Below are positions 8,275 to 16,252 of a stretch of DNA of 20,465 nt, in pieces; position 1 is the first letter of the stretch, and every line of letters starts with the position of its first letter. Position numbers and translations under genes: made by a program. This DNA is from a bacterium (GTDB lineage: Bacteria; JAMOTN01), in assembly GCA_027062325.1 (NCBI GenBank), contig JAMOTN010000069.1, positions 1-20,465 of the forward strand, given 5' to 3'. A model generated the notes under the pieces. That model saw nothing but the letters and a program-made list of their open reading frames with translations, was not told the origin of the DNA and did no database searches.

Positions 8275-8369
8275 GGTTTTTTGATAAACTAAAACAGCAA
8301 AAGGGAAGAGTATAGATTTGAGCTTGTTTTTACTATATTGTGAGCTATGAAAGTAAGGAGGGGTGGAGA

Positions 8370-10712
8370 GTGAAGTTTACATATTCGATGTTAAAGGAGT
8401 TTTTGAATTTGAATATATCTCCGCAAGAGGTTGCAGAGGTTTTGGATAAGCAATGTGCAGAGGTTGCAGAGCTAAAAGAGATAGGTGGTTGGCCAAATGT
8501 TGTGTTGGGAAGAATAGATGAGATTGAAAAACATCCAAATGCGGATAAGTTAAAAATTTGTCGTATTAATGTTGGAGATGGTTACAAGCAGATTATAACA
8601 GCAGCTCAAGTTCATGAAGGAATGTGGGTAGGAGTAGCGTTACATGGAGCCAAACTTGTGTCGGGCACTATTAAAAAGACGAAGTTGCGTGGAGTATTAT
8701 CTGAAGGGATGCTGTGTGCGACTTCTGAACTTGGAATTGATGAAGTGTGTGATGGAGTTAGTGATTTGCAATCGGAGCTTCCAAATTTTGAGTTTAGGGA
8801 TGAGTTATTAGGTAAAGATTTAGGTGAAGCTCTGGGGTTGAAGGATTGGTTGTTTGAGATAGAGGTTAATCCCAATAGACCCGATTTGCTTGGAGTGGTT
8901 GGAGTTGCTAGAGAATTGGTAGCGGCAGGTGTAGCAGAGTACAGAGGAGAGTGGAGTTCTGGTTATCCAATTTTTGCTTTTGACGTTGAGAAAAGTATGC
9001 CGCTTTCTATAAGGATAGAGGATCCTATGGCTTGTTACAGATACACCGGTGCAGTTTTTGATGTTGAAGTTAAAAAGTCAGATTTAAGAATGCGCTTTTT
9101 ACTTAAGGAATGTGGGTTCAAGCCAATAAACAACGTTGTTGATATGACAAATTTTGTGATGCTCATGTTTGGACATCCAGTTCATGCTTTTGATTACGAT
9201 AAATTTGGAAATGAAGTGGTTGTTAACTATTCCTTAAAGGGAGAAAAGTTTGTAAGTTTTACAGGAGAAGAGATAGAATTGCCTGAGGGGTTACTTGTTA
9301 TCAGAAATGGTGCTGGAAAAATTGGAGCTGTAGCAGGAGTTGTGGGAAGTCCTGAGTTGTCGGTAAGTGATGATACAAAGAGAATAGTTCTTGAGGTAGC
9401 AGCTTTTAATCCTAAAGTTGTGAGAAAATCTCAGAAAATTTTGGGAGTGACGGAGAGTTCATATCGTTTTGTTAGATTTGTTGATCCTGATAATCCACTT
9501 CCAGTGGTTGGTTATTTTGCTGAAGGTATTAAAAAGAAGGCTGTAGCTTATGAGGATATGTATGTAAATAAAGTTGACCAGGCAAAGGTTAAGGTTAATT
9601 CTCGATGGCTGAAGAGATTTTTGGGATTTGATGCAACGGGTGAGTTTGAAAAGATGAAAAGGTTGGGATTTGCGGTAAATGTTGAGAAGGATAATGTTGA
9701 GATAACAGTTCCTAGCTGGCGAATTGAAGATATTAAAGCTCGTGAAGATGTGGCAGAAGAGTTGTTGCGCCTTGCAGGTTTTGATAAAGCTCCTTCTACA
9801 CTTCCCCATATTGTGGATGGAAATGATTATCCGAAGACTTTTGATTTCAAAGTTAAGTTGTCTTCCATGCTTAGAGCGGCAGGGTACGATGAAATTGTAA
9901 CGAACTCTTTGGTAGAAAAAGGAGAACTACGTTTGGAGAATCCTGCAAGTGAGAAAATGGCTTATTACCGAAAGAGCTTATTGCCGGAGTTGTTGCACGT
10001 TGTGTTGAGGCGATTCAATTTTGGGGGTGAGATGTTTAAAGTATTTGAGATAGGAAATGTTTATGTGCATGGAGCTGAGCGCCTTGTAGTGGCAGCTGTT
10101 GCTGGAGGTAAAGAGGAGTTTTGGCATGCGACTCATGAGTTTGGTTATCAATGGATCAAATATGCTCTTGAGTTAATGGAGAGGGCATTTGGAGTGGAGT
10201 TTAAGTTTGTTGAGTTAGATAAAGTGAAAGTGAATAAGAAAGAGGTTGATGTGGATGTGGAGGACAGTGGATACCTTCCCGGTAAAGTAGCTGCTATATT
10301 GTATAACGATGTGGTTGTGGGAACTGTTGGAATGATATATCATGGTGAGTTGGAAGATGTTTTGGAAAGGACAGAACTTTTTGCATTTGAGCTGTGTTTG
10401 GATTCGTTTGATTTCGTGGAATATAGATTAAAACCTGTGTTTGATATGGCTGCTGCTAAAAGAGATATTGCGCTTCTCGTTCCTAATGGTGTGACTGCAA
10501 GGGAAATTGAAAAGGTGTTTGCACGGAATCGCTTGATAGAAAGTTACCGTCTTTTTGACGTATATACTGGGAAATGGCAGGATAAGAGAAGTTTAGCTTG
10601 GCGCTTGATTTTCCGCTCTGATAAGAAATTAACTGATAAAGAGGTTGATAAGGAGATAAAGAAAATTTTGAAAGACCTGGAAAAGTTAGGAGTTGTGTTG
10701 AGAGATGAGTAG
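8370..10712 (+). CDS. pheT: Phenylalanine-tRNA ligase beta subunit
   Basis: PheT is the large subunit of the alpha2-beta2 enzyme that charges tRNA-Phe in the cytoplasm. The 780-residue protein shows the full domain series: N-terminal MKFTYSMLKEFLNL, tRNA-binding OB fold at about 40-150 (EIEKHPNADKLKICRINVGDG), B3/B4 editing domain at about 210-375 (FKPINNVVDMTNFVML, GHPVHAFDYDK), B5 domain at about 405-475 (VPSWRIEDIKAREDVAEEL), catalytic-like core, and C-terminal ferredoxin-fold anticodon-binding domain (about 690-780, AAAKRDIALLVPNGV). The usual RFERGVDP motif reads RFVRFVDP here. Start: GTG 8370 with AAGGAGGGG at 8355-8363, giving the standard N-terminus. pheS, normally directly upstream, is absent from the window. 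Confidence 0.96.
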   Translation: MKFTYSMLKEFLNLNISPQEVAEVLDKQCAEVAELKEIGGWPNVVLGRIDEIEKHPNADKLKICRINVGDGYKQIITAAQVHEGMWVGVALHGAKLVSGTIKKTKLRGVLSEGMLCATSELGIDEVCDGVSDLQSELPNFEFRDELLGKDLGEALGLKDWLFEIEVNPNRPDLLGVVGVARELVAAGVAEYRGEWSSGYPIFAFDVEKSMPLSIRIEDPMACYRYTGAVFDVEVKKSDLRMRFLLKECGFKPINNVVDMTNFVMLMFGHPVHAFDYDKFGNEVVVNYSLKGEKFVSFTGEEIELPEGLLVIRNGAGKIGAVAGVVGSPELSVSDDTKRIVLEVAAFNPKVVRKSQKILGVTESSYRFVRFVDPDNPLPVVGYFAEGIKKKAVAYEDMYVNKVDQAKVKVNSRWLKRFLGFDATGEFEKMKRLGFAVNVEKDNVEITVPSWRIEDIKAREDVAEELLRLAGFDKAPSTLPHIVDGNDYPKTFDFKVKLSSMLRAAGYDEIVTNSLVEKGELRLENPASEKMAYYRKSLLPELLHVVLRRFNFGGEMFKVFEIGNVYVHGAERLVVAAVAGGKEEFWHATHEFGYQWIKYALELMERAFGVEFKFVELDKVKVNKKEVDVDVEDSGYLPGKVAAILYNDVVVGTVGMIYHGELEDVLERTELFAFELCLDSFDFVEYRLKPVFDMAAAKRDIALLVPNGVTAREIEKVFARNRLIESYRLFDVYTGKWQDKRSLAWRLIFRSDKKLTDKEVDKEIKKILKDLEKLGVVLRDE

Positions 10713-10753
10713 TGTTAGGTTTGAATTGCTGATAGATTAAGGGAGGGGTATAT

Positions 10754-11779
10754 ATGACAGAGATGCACGTAAAGGCAATTTCTCAAATAGTGGATTGCTC
10801 TGTTTTAATTTGGGTAATTTACAACTTTATACGTGGAATGGTGAGAGGGCCTTTAACAGAAGGCTTTAGATTAGCAGGTTTTATATTTGGAGGAGTTTTG
10901 ACTTGGTTTTTTAATAAGAATTTAACAAATTGGTTTGTAAACTCTTTGAAGTGGCCGGTTAGTATGGCAGCTCCAATTTCGATAACTCTCATTTTCTTTG
11001 GTGTTTATCTTGGATTTACTTATCTTGGAATGATACTTACCTGGGCATTTACACGAGGAGGAGATGAGAAGTCTCCTATGTCTTTGAGTGATAGAATGCT
11101 TGGAGGACTTGTTTCGTTAGTTACTGCTAGTGTAATAGCGATTTTATTCCTTGTGGCGCCGCTTGCTTTATTCGAGAATATGGGCTTTAATCCTGCTAAG
11201 TATTCTTATAGCTACAAGTATACTAGGAAGTTGTCTTTAAAGTTGTTTACAATGCTTGGAGGAGCTGTGAATCCCAATCTTGTATCTACTGCTAAGGTTG
11301 GTGGGGGATCTTCAGCTGGTTCTAATACTTCCGGAAATACTCTTGGAGGTATGAAGGTGACGCCTTCTAATAGCTCTGGAGATTCTGGTTCAAAACCTCT
11401 CAGTATGGCTGATATTTTTAAAGTTTACAACGTCGTTTCGCAAAATCCTGATGTTGCAATGCAAGCTATTATGAAAGATCCAGCAGCGCAGAAGTTGTTA
11501 ATGCATCCTAAGATAAGAGATGTTATATCGGATAAGGAGCTGATTGAAAAGGTGCGTCAAAAGGGTCCAATGGTGGTTATGGATCCATCAGTAATGGCAA
11601 GAGTTAATGAAATACTTACTGATCCAGAGATTGCTAAGCTTTTTAGAAATATCGATTGGGAAAAGATAAAGAAGGAGATAGAGGCTGCTCAAGAGACAGA
11701 GACAGGAGCTAAGTCTAGAAATACCAATACGAAGACCAATAGCGGTTCTGGTGGAGGACTCTTTGACTGGTTCAAGTGA
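10754..11779 (+). CDS. CvpA-family membrane protein with a DP-motif C-terminal extension
   Basis: Residues 1-150 carry about four membrane helices with the CvpA (colicin V production family) pattern: FIRGMVRGPLTEGFRLAG near the N-terminus, a central double helix (70-98) and SDRMLGGLVSLVTASVIAIL (112-131). CvpA proteins are inner-membrane proteins with roles in envelope homeostasis that are poorly understood. After a Gly/Ser linker (182-215) comes a soluble helical stretch (216-312) with NPDVAMQAIM, DPAAQKLLM, HPKIRDVI, DPSVMARVNEILTDPEIAKLF. These motifs resemble STI1/HOP-type DP repeats, by eye. The length, 341 residues, is about twice that of a minimal CvpA. Start: ATG 10754 with GGGAGGGG (10741-10748). 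It sits between pheT and a nitroreductase gene, 14 bases before the latter. Confidence 0.75.
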   Translation: MTEMHVKAISQIVDCSVLIWVIYNFIRGMVRGPLTEGFRLAGFIFGGVLTWFFNKNLTNWFVNSLKWPVSMAAPISITLIFFGVYLGFTYLGMILTWAFTRGGDEKSPMSLSDRMLGGLVSLVTASVIAILFLVAPLALFENMGFNPAKYSYSYKYTRKLSLKLFTMLGGAVNPNLVSTAKVGGGSSAGSNTSGNTLGGMKVTPSNSSGDSGSKPLSMADIFKVYNVVSQNPDVAMQAIMKDPAAQKLLMHPKIRDVISDKELIEKVRQKGPMVVMDPSVMARVNEILTDPEIAKLFRNIDWEKIKKEIEAAQETETGAKSRNTNTKTNSGSGGGLFDWFK

Positions 11780-11793
11780 TGGAGGGATAGAGT

Positions 11794-12327
11794 ATGGAGT
11801 TTAATTCAGCGGCTTTAAGAAAACTGTTTGAGAGTAGAAGGAGCATAAGAAAATACAAAAGAGCTGCCACATTGGAAGAATTGAGGAAAATAGTCGAACT
11901 TGCTAGGTTGGCTCCCTCTGCGAAGAATATGCAACCTTGGAAAGTTAGTTTAGTTACGGACCCGGACTTGAGGGTTAAGATCAGAGATGAGGTTTGCAGG
12001 GGGCGTGAGTTTATAGCTCAGGCTAGTTTAATTTTGATATGGACTGAACCTGCTATTGCCTATAAATCTTGGAGAGCTGTTGATGGAGATAATACTGCTG
12101 ATGTAGATGCAGCGATATTCACAACTTATGCCATACTTGCAGCGAAGAGCTTGGGATTGGGAAGTTGTTGGATAGCAGCTTTTGATGAAGATAAAATTTT
12201 TGACATATTTCCGGATAAAAAGAGAAAGTACAGATTATTTGCTATACTAACTGTCGGCGAGCCAGCAGAAGAGCCAGTGCCGCGCGGTAGGAAATCTGTG
12301 GATGAGATAATTTTAGAGGAAAGATAA
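11794..12327 (+). CDS. Small nitroreductase-family FMN oxidoreductase
   Basis: The 177-residue protein belongs to the nitroreductase family, FMN-dependent NAD(P)H oxidoreductases that usually act as homodimers in the cytoplasm. FMN-contact motifs are visible: SRRSIRKY (14-21), APSAKNMQPWKV (about 40-51) and GLGSCWIAAFDEDKI, followed by VGEPAEEP near the end. The substrate cannot be told; many members of this size act on quinones, nitro compounds or unknown metabolites. ATG 11794 has GGAGGG at 11781-11786, immediately after the stop of the CvpA-like gene, so the two are probably translated from one message. Confidence 0.88.
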   Translation: MEFNSAALRKLFESRRSIRKYKRAATLEELRKIVELARLAPSAKNMQPWKVSLVTDPDLRVKIRDEVCRGREFIAQASLILIWTEPAIAYKSWRAVDGDNTADVDAAIFTTYAILAAKSLGLGSCWIAAFDEDKIFDIFPDKKRKYRLFAILTVGEPAEEPVPRGRKSVDEIILEER

Positions 12328-12378
12328 GTTGTTCAACTTTGGCAAATATAGTTAGGTTGGTGTTGTGGAGGGGGCGTT

Positions 12379-13152
12379 TTGAAGTTACTGGTCAATAAAA
12401 AAGAGAAGAGGTTTCGTGGATTTACGGGAATTTGGAAAGGGTTGAAGATTTTTTTAGAGGAGTATCCAGAGGCCATTCATGATGGAGCAAGAGTAGTTGT
12501 AGGTGTATCTGGTGGAAAGGATAGCTTGGTTTTGAGCTATATTGTGGAGATTTTAAGAAAGTCTAAAAATTTTGAGGTTGAGTATGTGTTTGTTGATGCA
12601 GGTTTTTTAGAAAAGGAAAAAATTAGTAAGTTCAAATGTGAATTTGAAAGAATTATAGGACGAGAACTGCTTATCTTAAAACATCATGAAATAAAAAATG
12701 CTGTAGTGGAAGCACTTGATGAATACAACGCATGTTTTACCTGTTCGCGTTTAAGAAGAAAGTGGTTGTTTGAGTACTGTAGAAATAGGGCAGAAGTTTT
12801 GATGTTGGGACATCACAGAGATGATGTGGTGGTTTCGCTTTTGATGAGCATGCTTTTTTCGGCACGGATTGAAACAATGCTCCCTGTAAAGCCCATATTC
12901 AATGCTACTCTCAAACTTGTTAGGCCGCTTTACTTTGTTTGGGAGAAAGATATTAGGTCTTTTGTAAAATCTAAGGGTTGGAAACTTCTTGATAAGAGCT
13001 GTAATTATGCAGATGATACTGGAAGAAAATATGTTGAGGATGTTTATCACTATATGGTAAGGAAAGAGCCGCGTTTATTCAAATTTAATCTTTTCAACAG
13101 CATAAAAGCAGTAAAAAGGTCTGGGATTTTGAAATTGCATCCTTATACGTAA
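12379..13152 (+). CDS. TtcA-like tRNA 2-thiolation ATPase (PP-loop, Fe-S)
   Basis: The 257-residue protein has the N-type ATP pyrophosphatase motif VSGGKDSL (43-50), the CxxC motif NACFTCSRLRR (Cys119, Cys122) and a third Cys at 208 (LDKSC). This is the ligand set for the [4Fe-4S] cluster of TtcA, which makes 2-thiocytidine at tRNA position 32. GHHRDDVV (144-151) and LVRPLYFVWEKDI (180-192) match the family. The residues after DD, usually ET-like, are VVS here. A related tRNA thiolase specificity is possible, so no gene symbol is given. The start is TTG 12379 with GGAGGGGG (12367-12374) 4 bases upstream; the encoded N-terminus MKLLVNKK is basic. Confidence 0.8.
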   Translation: MKLLVNKKEKRFRGFTGIWKGLKIFLEEYPEAIHDGARVVVGVSGGKDSLVLSYIVEILRKSKNFEVEYVFVDAGFLEKEKISKFKCEFERIIGRELLILKHHEIKNAVVEALDEYNACFTCSRLRRKWLFEYCRNRAEVLMLGHHRDDVVVSLLMSMLFSARIETMLPVKPIFNATLKLVRPLYFVWEKDIRSFVKSKGWKLLDKSCNYADDTGRKYVEDVYHYMVRKEPRLFKFNLFNSIKAVKRSGILKLHPYT

Positions 13153-13191
13153 ATATGTAAAGCTGAAGTTGCTGCTTGATGAGTGGTTGGG

Positions 13192-14067
13192 ATGGAGATG
13201 GAGTCGAAAGATATAACAGAAGTTGTAAATGAAGTAAAAATCAATCCACAAAATTCTGAGCAAAGAAGCGAGGTAAAAAATTCTTCACCTGTTTATAGGA
13301 TAAAAATGTATGGGGTTTTTAAGCCCTTTCCTATGCTTACATCGTTGGTGTTACCGTTAGGAATATACGATGAATATGAACTTCAATTGATAGAGAGTAA
13401 AGGTGATACTGTTCCTCAAGGAAAAGTTTTGGTGGCAGGAAGAAGGGATAAGTATCAGGTCGGTATTGAAGTTGAGTCTGGATACAAGTTAAAGATTTTT
13501 TCCCACATACCATATGATGAGAGGTTCTTCTTGCACTTTATCGATCAAATGGCTTATAACAGTTTGAAGATGGGGGGATTTCCTGATGCTTTTAACAATT
13601 TAAGAAGTAATCTTGAAGTTGCTATTGCTTCTTACGAAAATGTGGCAACCATTTGCCCTGAGCAGATAGTTTCCAAAATTGGGGTAGTTCACTACCACGT
13701 TGGATTTGTTTTTAGCAGAATATTTGAGCGTCAAGTTTATAACTTCAACTTTGGAATAAATCATGAGATAGTAGATTATATAGCGGAACTTGTTCTTGCT
13801 ATATCAAATGAATATCGTGATGAATTTTTGTCTAGGTTAAAGCGAGTCTTTAACGCTTTTTACGTGCCAAGAAATTTTCCATTTGCAAATTATGTTTACT
13901 CCATCTGCAACGCTCATGAGGTAGCTTACTGGTTGGTTGGAGATGGATTTATAATGCTGATAGGAGATGAGAGGCTTAAAGGGGCTTTAGGAGCTTTAGT
14001 TTCCTTCTTGGAAGAAGAGGGATTTGAGGCTAAATATGAGGAGTATCGAATGAAGGTTGACATTTAA
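13192..14067 (+). CDS. Uncharacterised protein upstream of aspartate kinase
   Basis: I do not recognise this 291-residue protein. The first 35 residues are polar and probably disordered (EVVNEVKINPQNSEQRSE). The remainder looks like a folded, soluble alpha/beta protein: VYRIKMYGVFKPFPMLTSLVL, a strand-rich block to about residue 110, then mostly helices (IVDYIAELVLAISNEY, RLKRVFNAFYVPRN) and an acidic helical C-terminus (LVSFLEEEGFEAKYEEY). There is no signal peptide, membrane helix or metal-binding signature. The start is uncertain: GTG 13183, ATG 13192 and ATG 13198 are in frame and none has a good ribosome binding site. It ends 16 bases before the aspartate kinase ATG, so it is probably co-transcribed with it. 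Confidence 0.7.
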   Translation: MEMESKDITEVVNEVKINPQNSEQRSEVKNSSPVYRIKMYGVFKPFPMLTSLVLPLGIYDEYELQLIESKGDTVPQGKVLVAGRRDKYQVGIEVESGYKLKIFSHIPYDERFFLHFIDQMAYNSLKMGGFPDAFNNLRSNLEVAIASYENVATICPEQIVSKIGVVHYHVGFVFSRIFERQVYNFNFGINHEIVDYIAELVLAISNEYRDEFLSRLKRVFNAFYVPRNFPFANYVYSICNAHEVAYWLVGDGFIMLIGDERLKGALGALVSFLEEEGFEAKYEEYRMKVDI

Positions 14068-14083
14068 GGAAAGAGGTGTTTAT

Positions 14084-15151
14084 ATGAGTGAAGTGCTTTT
14101 GGTTAAATACGGTGGAACTTCAGTGCGTGATGCGTATCACATAAATCAAGTTGCTAAAAGAATTGCAGGGGAAGCTGAGAAAAGAAGTGTTCTTGTCGTT
14201 GTCTCGGCTATGGCTGGTTTTACAGATTACTTGAAGGAGATGGCTGAGCATTTTTATCAGCATCCAAGTGTTGAAAAGGACTACATACTATCTACTGGAG
14301 AGGAAGCGACGGCAGCTCTTTTGAGCTTGGCTTTGAAGAGTTTGGGAGTGCGAGTTAAGTTGTTTTATCCTGATATGATCAATCTTGTTGTGAGTGGAGG
14401 AGCTTCTAATGGTAAGTTGATTGGAGTGAATGTTGATAGGTTAACTTCGGCTTTGCAAAATTCCGTAGTGGTGGTTCCGGGATTCTTTGCAGTTAGGGCA
14501 GATGGATATCGTATTACACTGGGAAGGGGTTCTTCTGATTTGATAGCGATTTTTTTAGCTCACTGTTTGGCTAAGGCAGGTTTTGATAATATAGATGTGA
14601 GAATAAGAACGGATGTTGATGGGATTTACACTTTTCCCCCTGAACTAGAATTTGCTAAAAAAGTTGATGAGTTATTTCACGAAGAGGTAACGGAACTTGC
14701 AAGATATGGAGCAAAGGTTATGCAGTATGAAGCTGCAAGGTTTGCTATGGAAAAGAAAGTTGATTACTGGGTTGAAGCTTCGCATATCAATGTGAGGGGG
14801 AGTAAGGTTCACGATGACGTAGAACGTAAAGCAAGAGTGATTGCGGTTACTAGACAGAGAGTGGCTTTGGTGGAAGATGAGAGTGGAGTAAGAGTGGTTC
14901 CGCGTGCAATGTTGCGTGAGGTACTAGAAGAAGGAAACGTTGGCTGGCGGCGAGTTGAAACGGAGTATGAAAGGGTGAGCGTAGTGGGATATGATATTCA
15001 AAAATTAAGTGTAGTCGATGATGTTGTGAAAATTGCGGCTTATTTGGCGGCTAGAAATGTGGAGACGGCGCGACATCGTATAAGTTTTGTTGTGCACAGC
15101 TTTAAGGTTACAGAGGCTATGAATAGATTGAATGCTCTCGTAATGAATTGA
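14084..15151 (+). CDS. Aspartate kinase-like amino-acid kinase, short form
   Basis: Aspartate kinase makes aspartyl phosphate for lysine, threonine and methionine synthesis. The 355-residue protein has the kinase signature LVKYGGTSV (6-14), VVVSAMAGFTD (38-48), LSTGEEATAALL (69-80), TLGRGSSDLIA (145-155, where GRGGSD is usual), RTDVDGIYTF (175-184) and ELARYGAKVM (204-213). The regulatory part (about 250-355) is only about 100 residues, against about 150 for two full ACT domains, although the last strand ISFVV is kept. It may therefore have altered or no feedback control, or act on a related substrate. ATG 14084 is chosen because AAGAGGTG lies just upstream and the kinase motif then begins at residue 6; the in-frame TTG 14057 overlaps the previous gene. 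Confidence 0.85.
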   Translation: MSEVLLVKYGGTSVRDAYHINQVAKRIAGEAEKRSVLVVVSAMAGFTDYLKEMAEHFYQHPSVEKDYILSTGEEATAALLSLALKSLGVRVKLFYPDMINLVVSGGASNGKLIGVNVDRLTSALQNSVVVVPGFFAVRADGYRITLGRGSSDLIAIFLAHCLAKAGFDNIDVRIRTDVDGIYTFPPELEFAKKVDELFHEEVTELARYGAKVMQYEAARFAMEKKVDYWVEASHINVRGSKVHDDVERKARVIAVTRQRVALVEDESGVRVVPRAMLREVLEEGNVGWRRVETEYERVSVVGYDIQKLSVVDDVVKIAAYLAARNVETARHRISFVVHSFKVTEAMNRLNALVMN

Positions 15152-15227
15152 CTTCAATAGCTTGTAATAGCGTTAAATGGCGCGGGCTGGTAAAGTTTTC
15201 TTAAAGTATTGTGCAAACCTTGTGTTA

Positions 15228-15440
15228 TTATTTGCAGCATTTTTCATTTAGCTCTTTTAAAAATTCCTCATTCATTTCGTAGTTGTTTATTCTACAAAGA
15301 TCTTCTAGGGTTCCCCAAAAAACATCCCCGCATGTTAAAAGTTTTATTCCATACTTCATGCCTATTTTTATGGATTCAGGACAGTTCTTCAGAATATCCT
15401 CAACCGGAGTTGTCCAGTTAATACAGTTGTTAGAAGACAT
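15228..15440 (-). CDS. Small cysteine-rich DUF1858 domain protein
   Basis: The 70-residue protein matches the DUF1858 fold (a helical redox-associated domain often beside hybrid-cluster proteins): TPVEDILKNCPESIKIGMKYGI, then LLTCGDVFWGTLEDL and EEFLKELNEKC. The family usually has a CxxC-type pair in the middle; here only Cys37 remains there, but five more Cys occur (6, 20, 49, 68, 69), an unusually high content. Function unknown; metal or redox binding is an inference. The start is ATG 15440 with a good AAAGGAGGC 7 bases upstream. It converges on the aspartate kinase gene with 76 bases between stops and is 126 bases from plsC, so it may have its own promoter; none is clear. Confidence 0.8.
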   Translation of the reverse strand: MSSNNCINWTTPVEDILKNCPESIKIGMKYGIKLLTCGDVFWGTLEDLCRINNYEMNEEFLKELNEKCCK

Positions 15441-15566
15441 AAAAAAGCCTCCTTTCGTGCTTATATTACGAGTGAGTTGTTAGCTTATCTTACTTCTAAA
15501 TTTATCCTAAAGTTCGAATAGAATCAATTTTGGCCGGTTGAATTAATTGTCTTGAAAAACTAATAA

Positions 15567-16229
15567 TTACGGTATTTTCAGTTCTAATTCAGGATGGACA
15601 GCTTCATGGATTGCCTTTTTTGTTAGATATAGAATTTCATCTTCATCTTCAGAAAAGATTGCTGGCATAAATCTCAATTCCACACTGCCGGGGCGTGGTA
15701 CTATCTTTCCTTTTGGTAGAACTTTGTGAGCTCCAATGACGGCACATGGAATAACCGGTACTTTTAATTTGGCGGCAAAGCGTGCGAAACCTTTTTTAAA
15801 CGTGCGAAGTTTGCCGTCAGGAGAGCGGGTACCTTCTGGAAATATTGCCAAAGTTTTACCGTGCAGAAGCTTTTCTTTGACTTTTTTGAATAAGGTGGCA
15901 GGAGGATTACGTCTATCTATGGCTATGAAGCCGGATCTGTGCATTGCAAAACCTACAAAAGGTAAGTCAAAGACCTCTTTTTTGCTTATAAAGACTACTT
16001 CTCGCCCCGGGGTTGCAAAGATTAGAGGTCCCTCTATGAGACTGACGTGGTTAGCGGCTATTATGCAATTTGAAGGAGGAAGATTTTCAAGACCTGTAAA
16101 CTTGTAGTCGATGCCGTACATCTTCATTATATCCAATACTACTTGCTTTGTTTTAAGAATATATGGGTCTGAAATTGGAATTACAGAAGCTCTGCAATTT
16201 TTAAAATTAATTTTTTCTAAATTGCGCAC
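15567..16229 (-). CDS. PlsC-like 1-acylglycerol-3-phosphate acyltransferase
   Basis: This family adds the second acyl chain to lysophosphatidic acid in phospholipid synthesis at the inner membrane. The 220-residue protein shows the ordered acyltransferase blocks: AANHVSLIEGPL (59-69), GFIAIDRR (100-107), FPEGTRSPDG (130-139, glycerol-phosphate binding) and VPVIPCAVIGAHKVLP (157-172). The catalytic HX4D motif reads H61-VSLI-E66, an Asp to Glu change that I confirmed at the codon (GAG). There is no N-terminal membrane helix. GTG 16229 has GGAGG 8 bases upstream. It follows the ExbD-like gene with 23 bases between. Another acyl acceptor is possible, so no gene symbol is given. Confidence 0.85.
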   Translation of the reverse strand: MRNLEKINFKNCRASVIPISDPYILKTKQVVLDIMKMYGIDYKFTGLENLPPSNCIIAANHVSLIEGPLIFATPGREVVFISKKEVFDLPFVGFAMHRSGFIAIDRRNPPATLFKKVKEKLLHGKTLAIFPEGTRSPDGKLRTFKKGFARFAAKLKVPVIPCAVIGAHKVLPKGKIVPRPGSVELRFMPAIFSEDEDEILYLTKKAIHEAVHPELELKIP

Positions 16230-16252
16230 TCCCCATGCCTCCAGTTACTGCT

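Noticed and set aside
8281-8339. Promoter or T-box leader before pheT
   Set aside because: No -35/-10 pair has correct spacing, and there is no T-box sequence or strong stem-loop with a T run.
15151-15228. Replication terminus at the convergence point
   Set aside because: No dif-like site was recognised, and the base skew appears to keep one sign rather than switch here.
15212-15245. Possible terminator after the aspartate kinase (TGCAAA / TTTGCA with a 13-base loop and following T run)
   Set aside because: The stem is only 6 bp, A/T-rich and overlaps the stop of the DUF1858 gene, so it is too weak to call.
15736-16107. Open frame of 123 codons antisense to the acyltransferase gene
   Set aside because: It lies wholly over conserved acyltransferase motifs on the other strand; nothing in it resembles a protein family.
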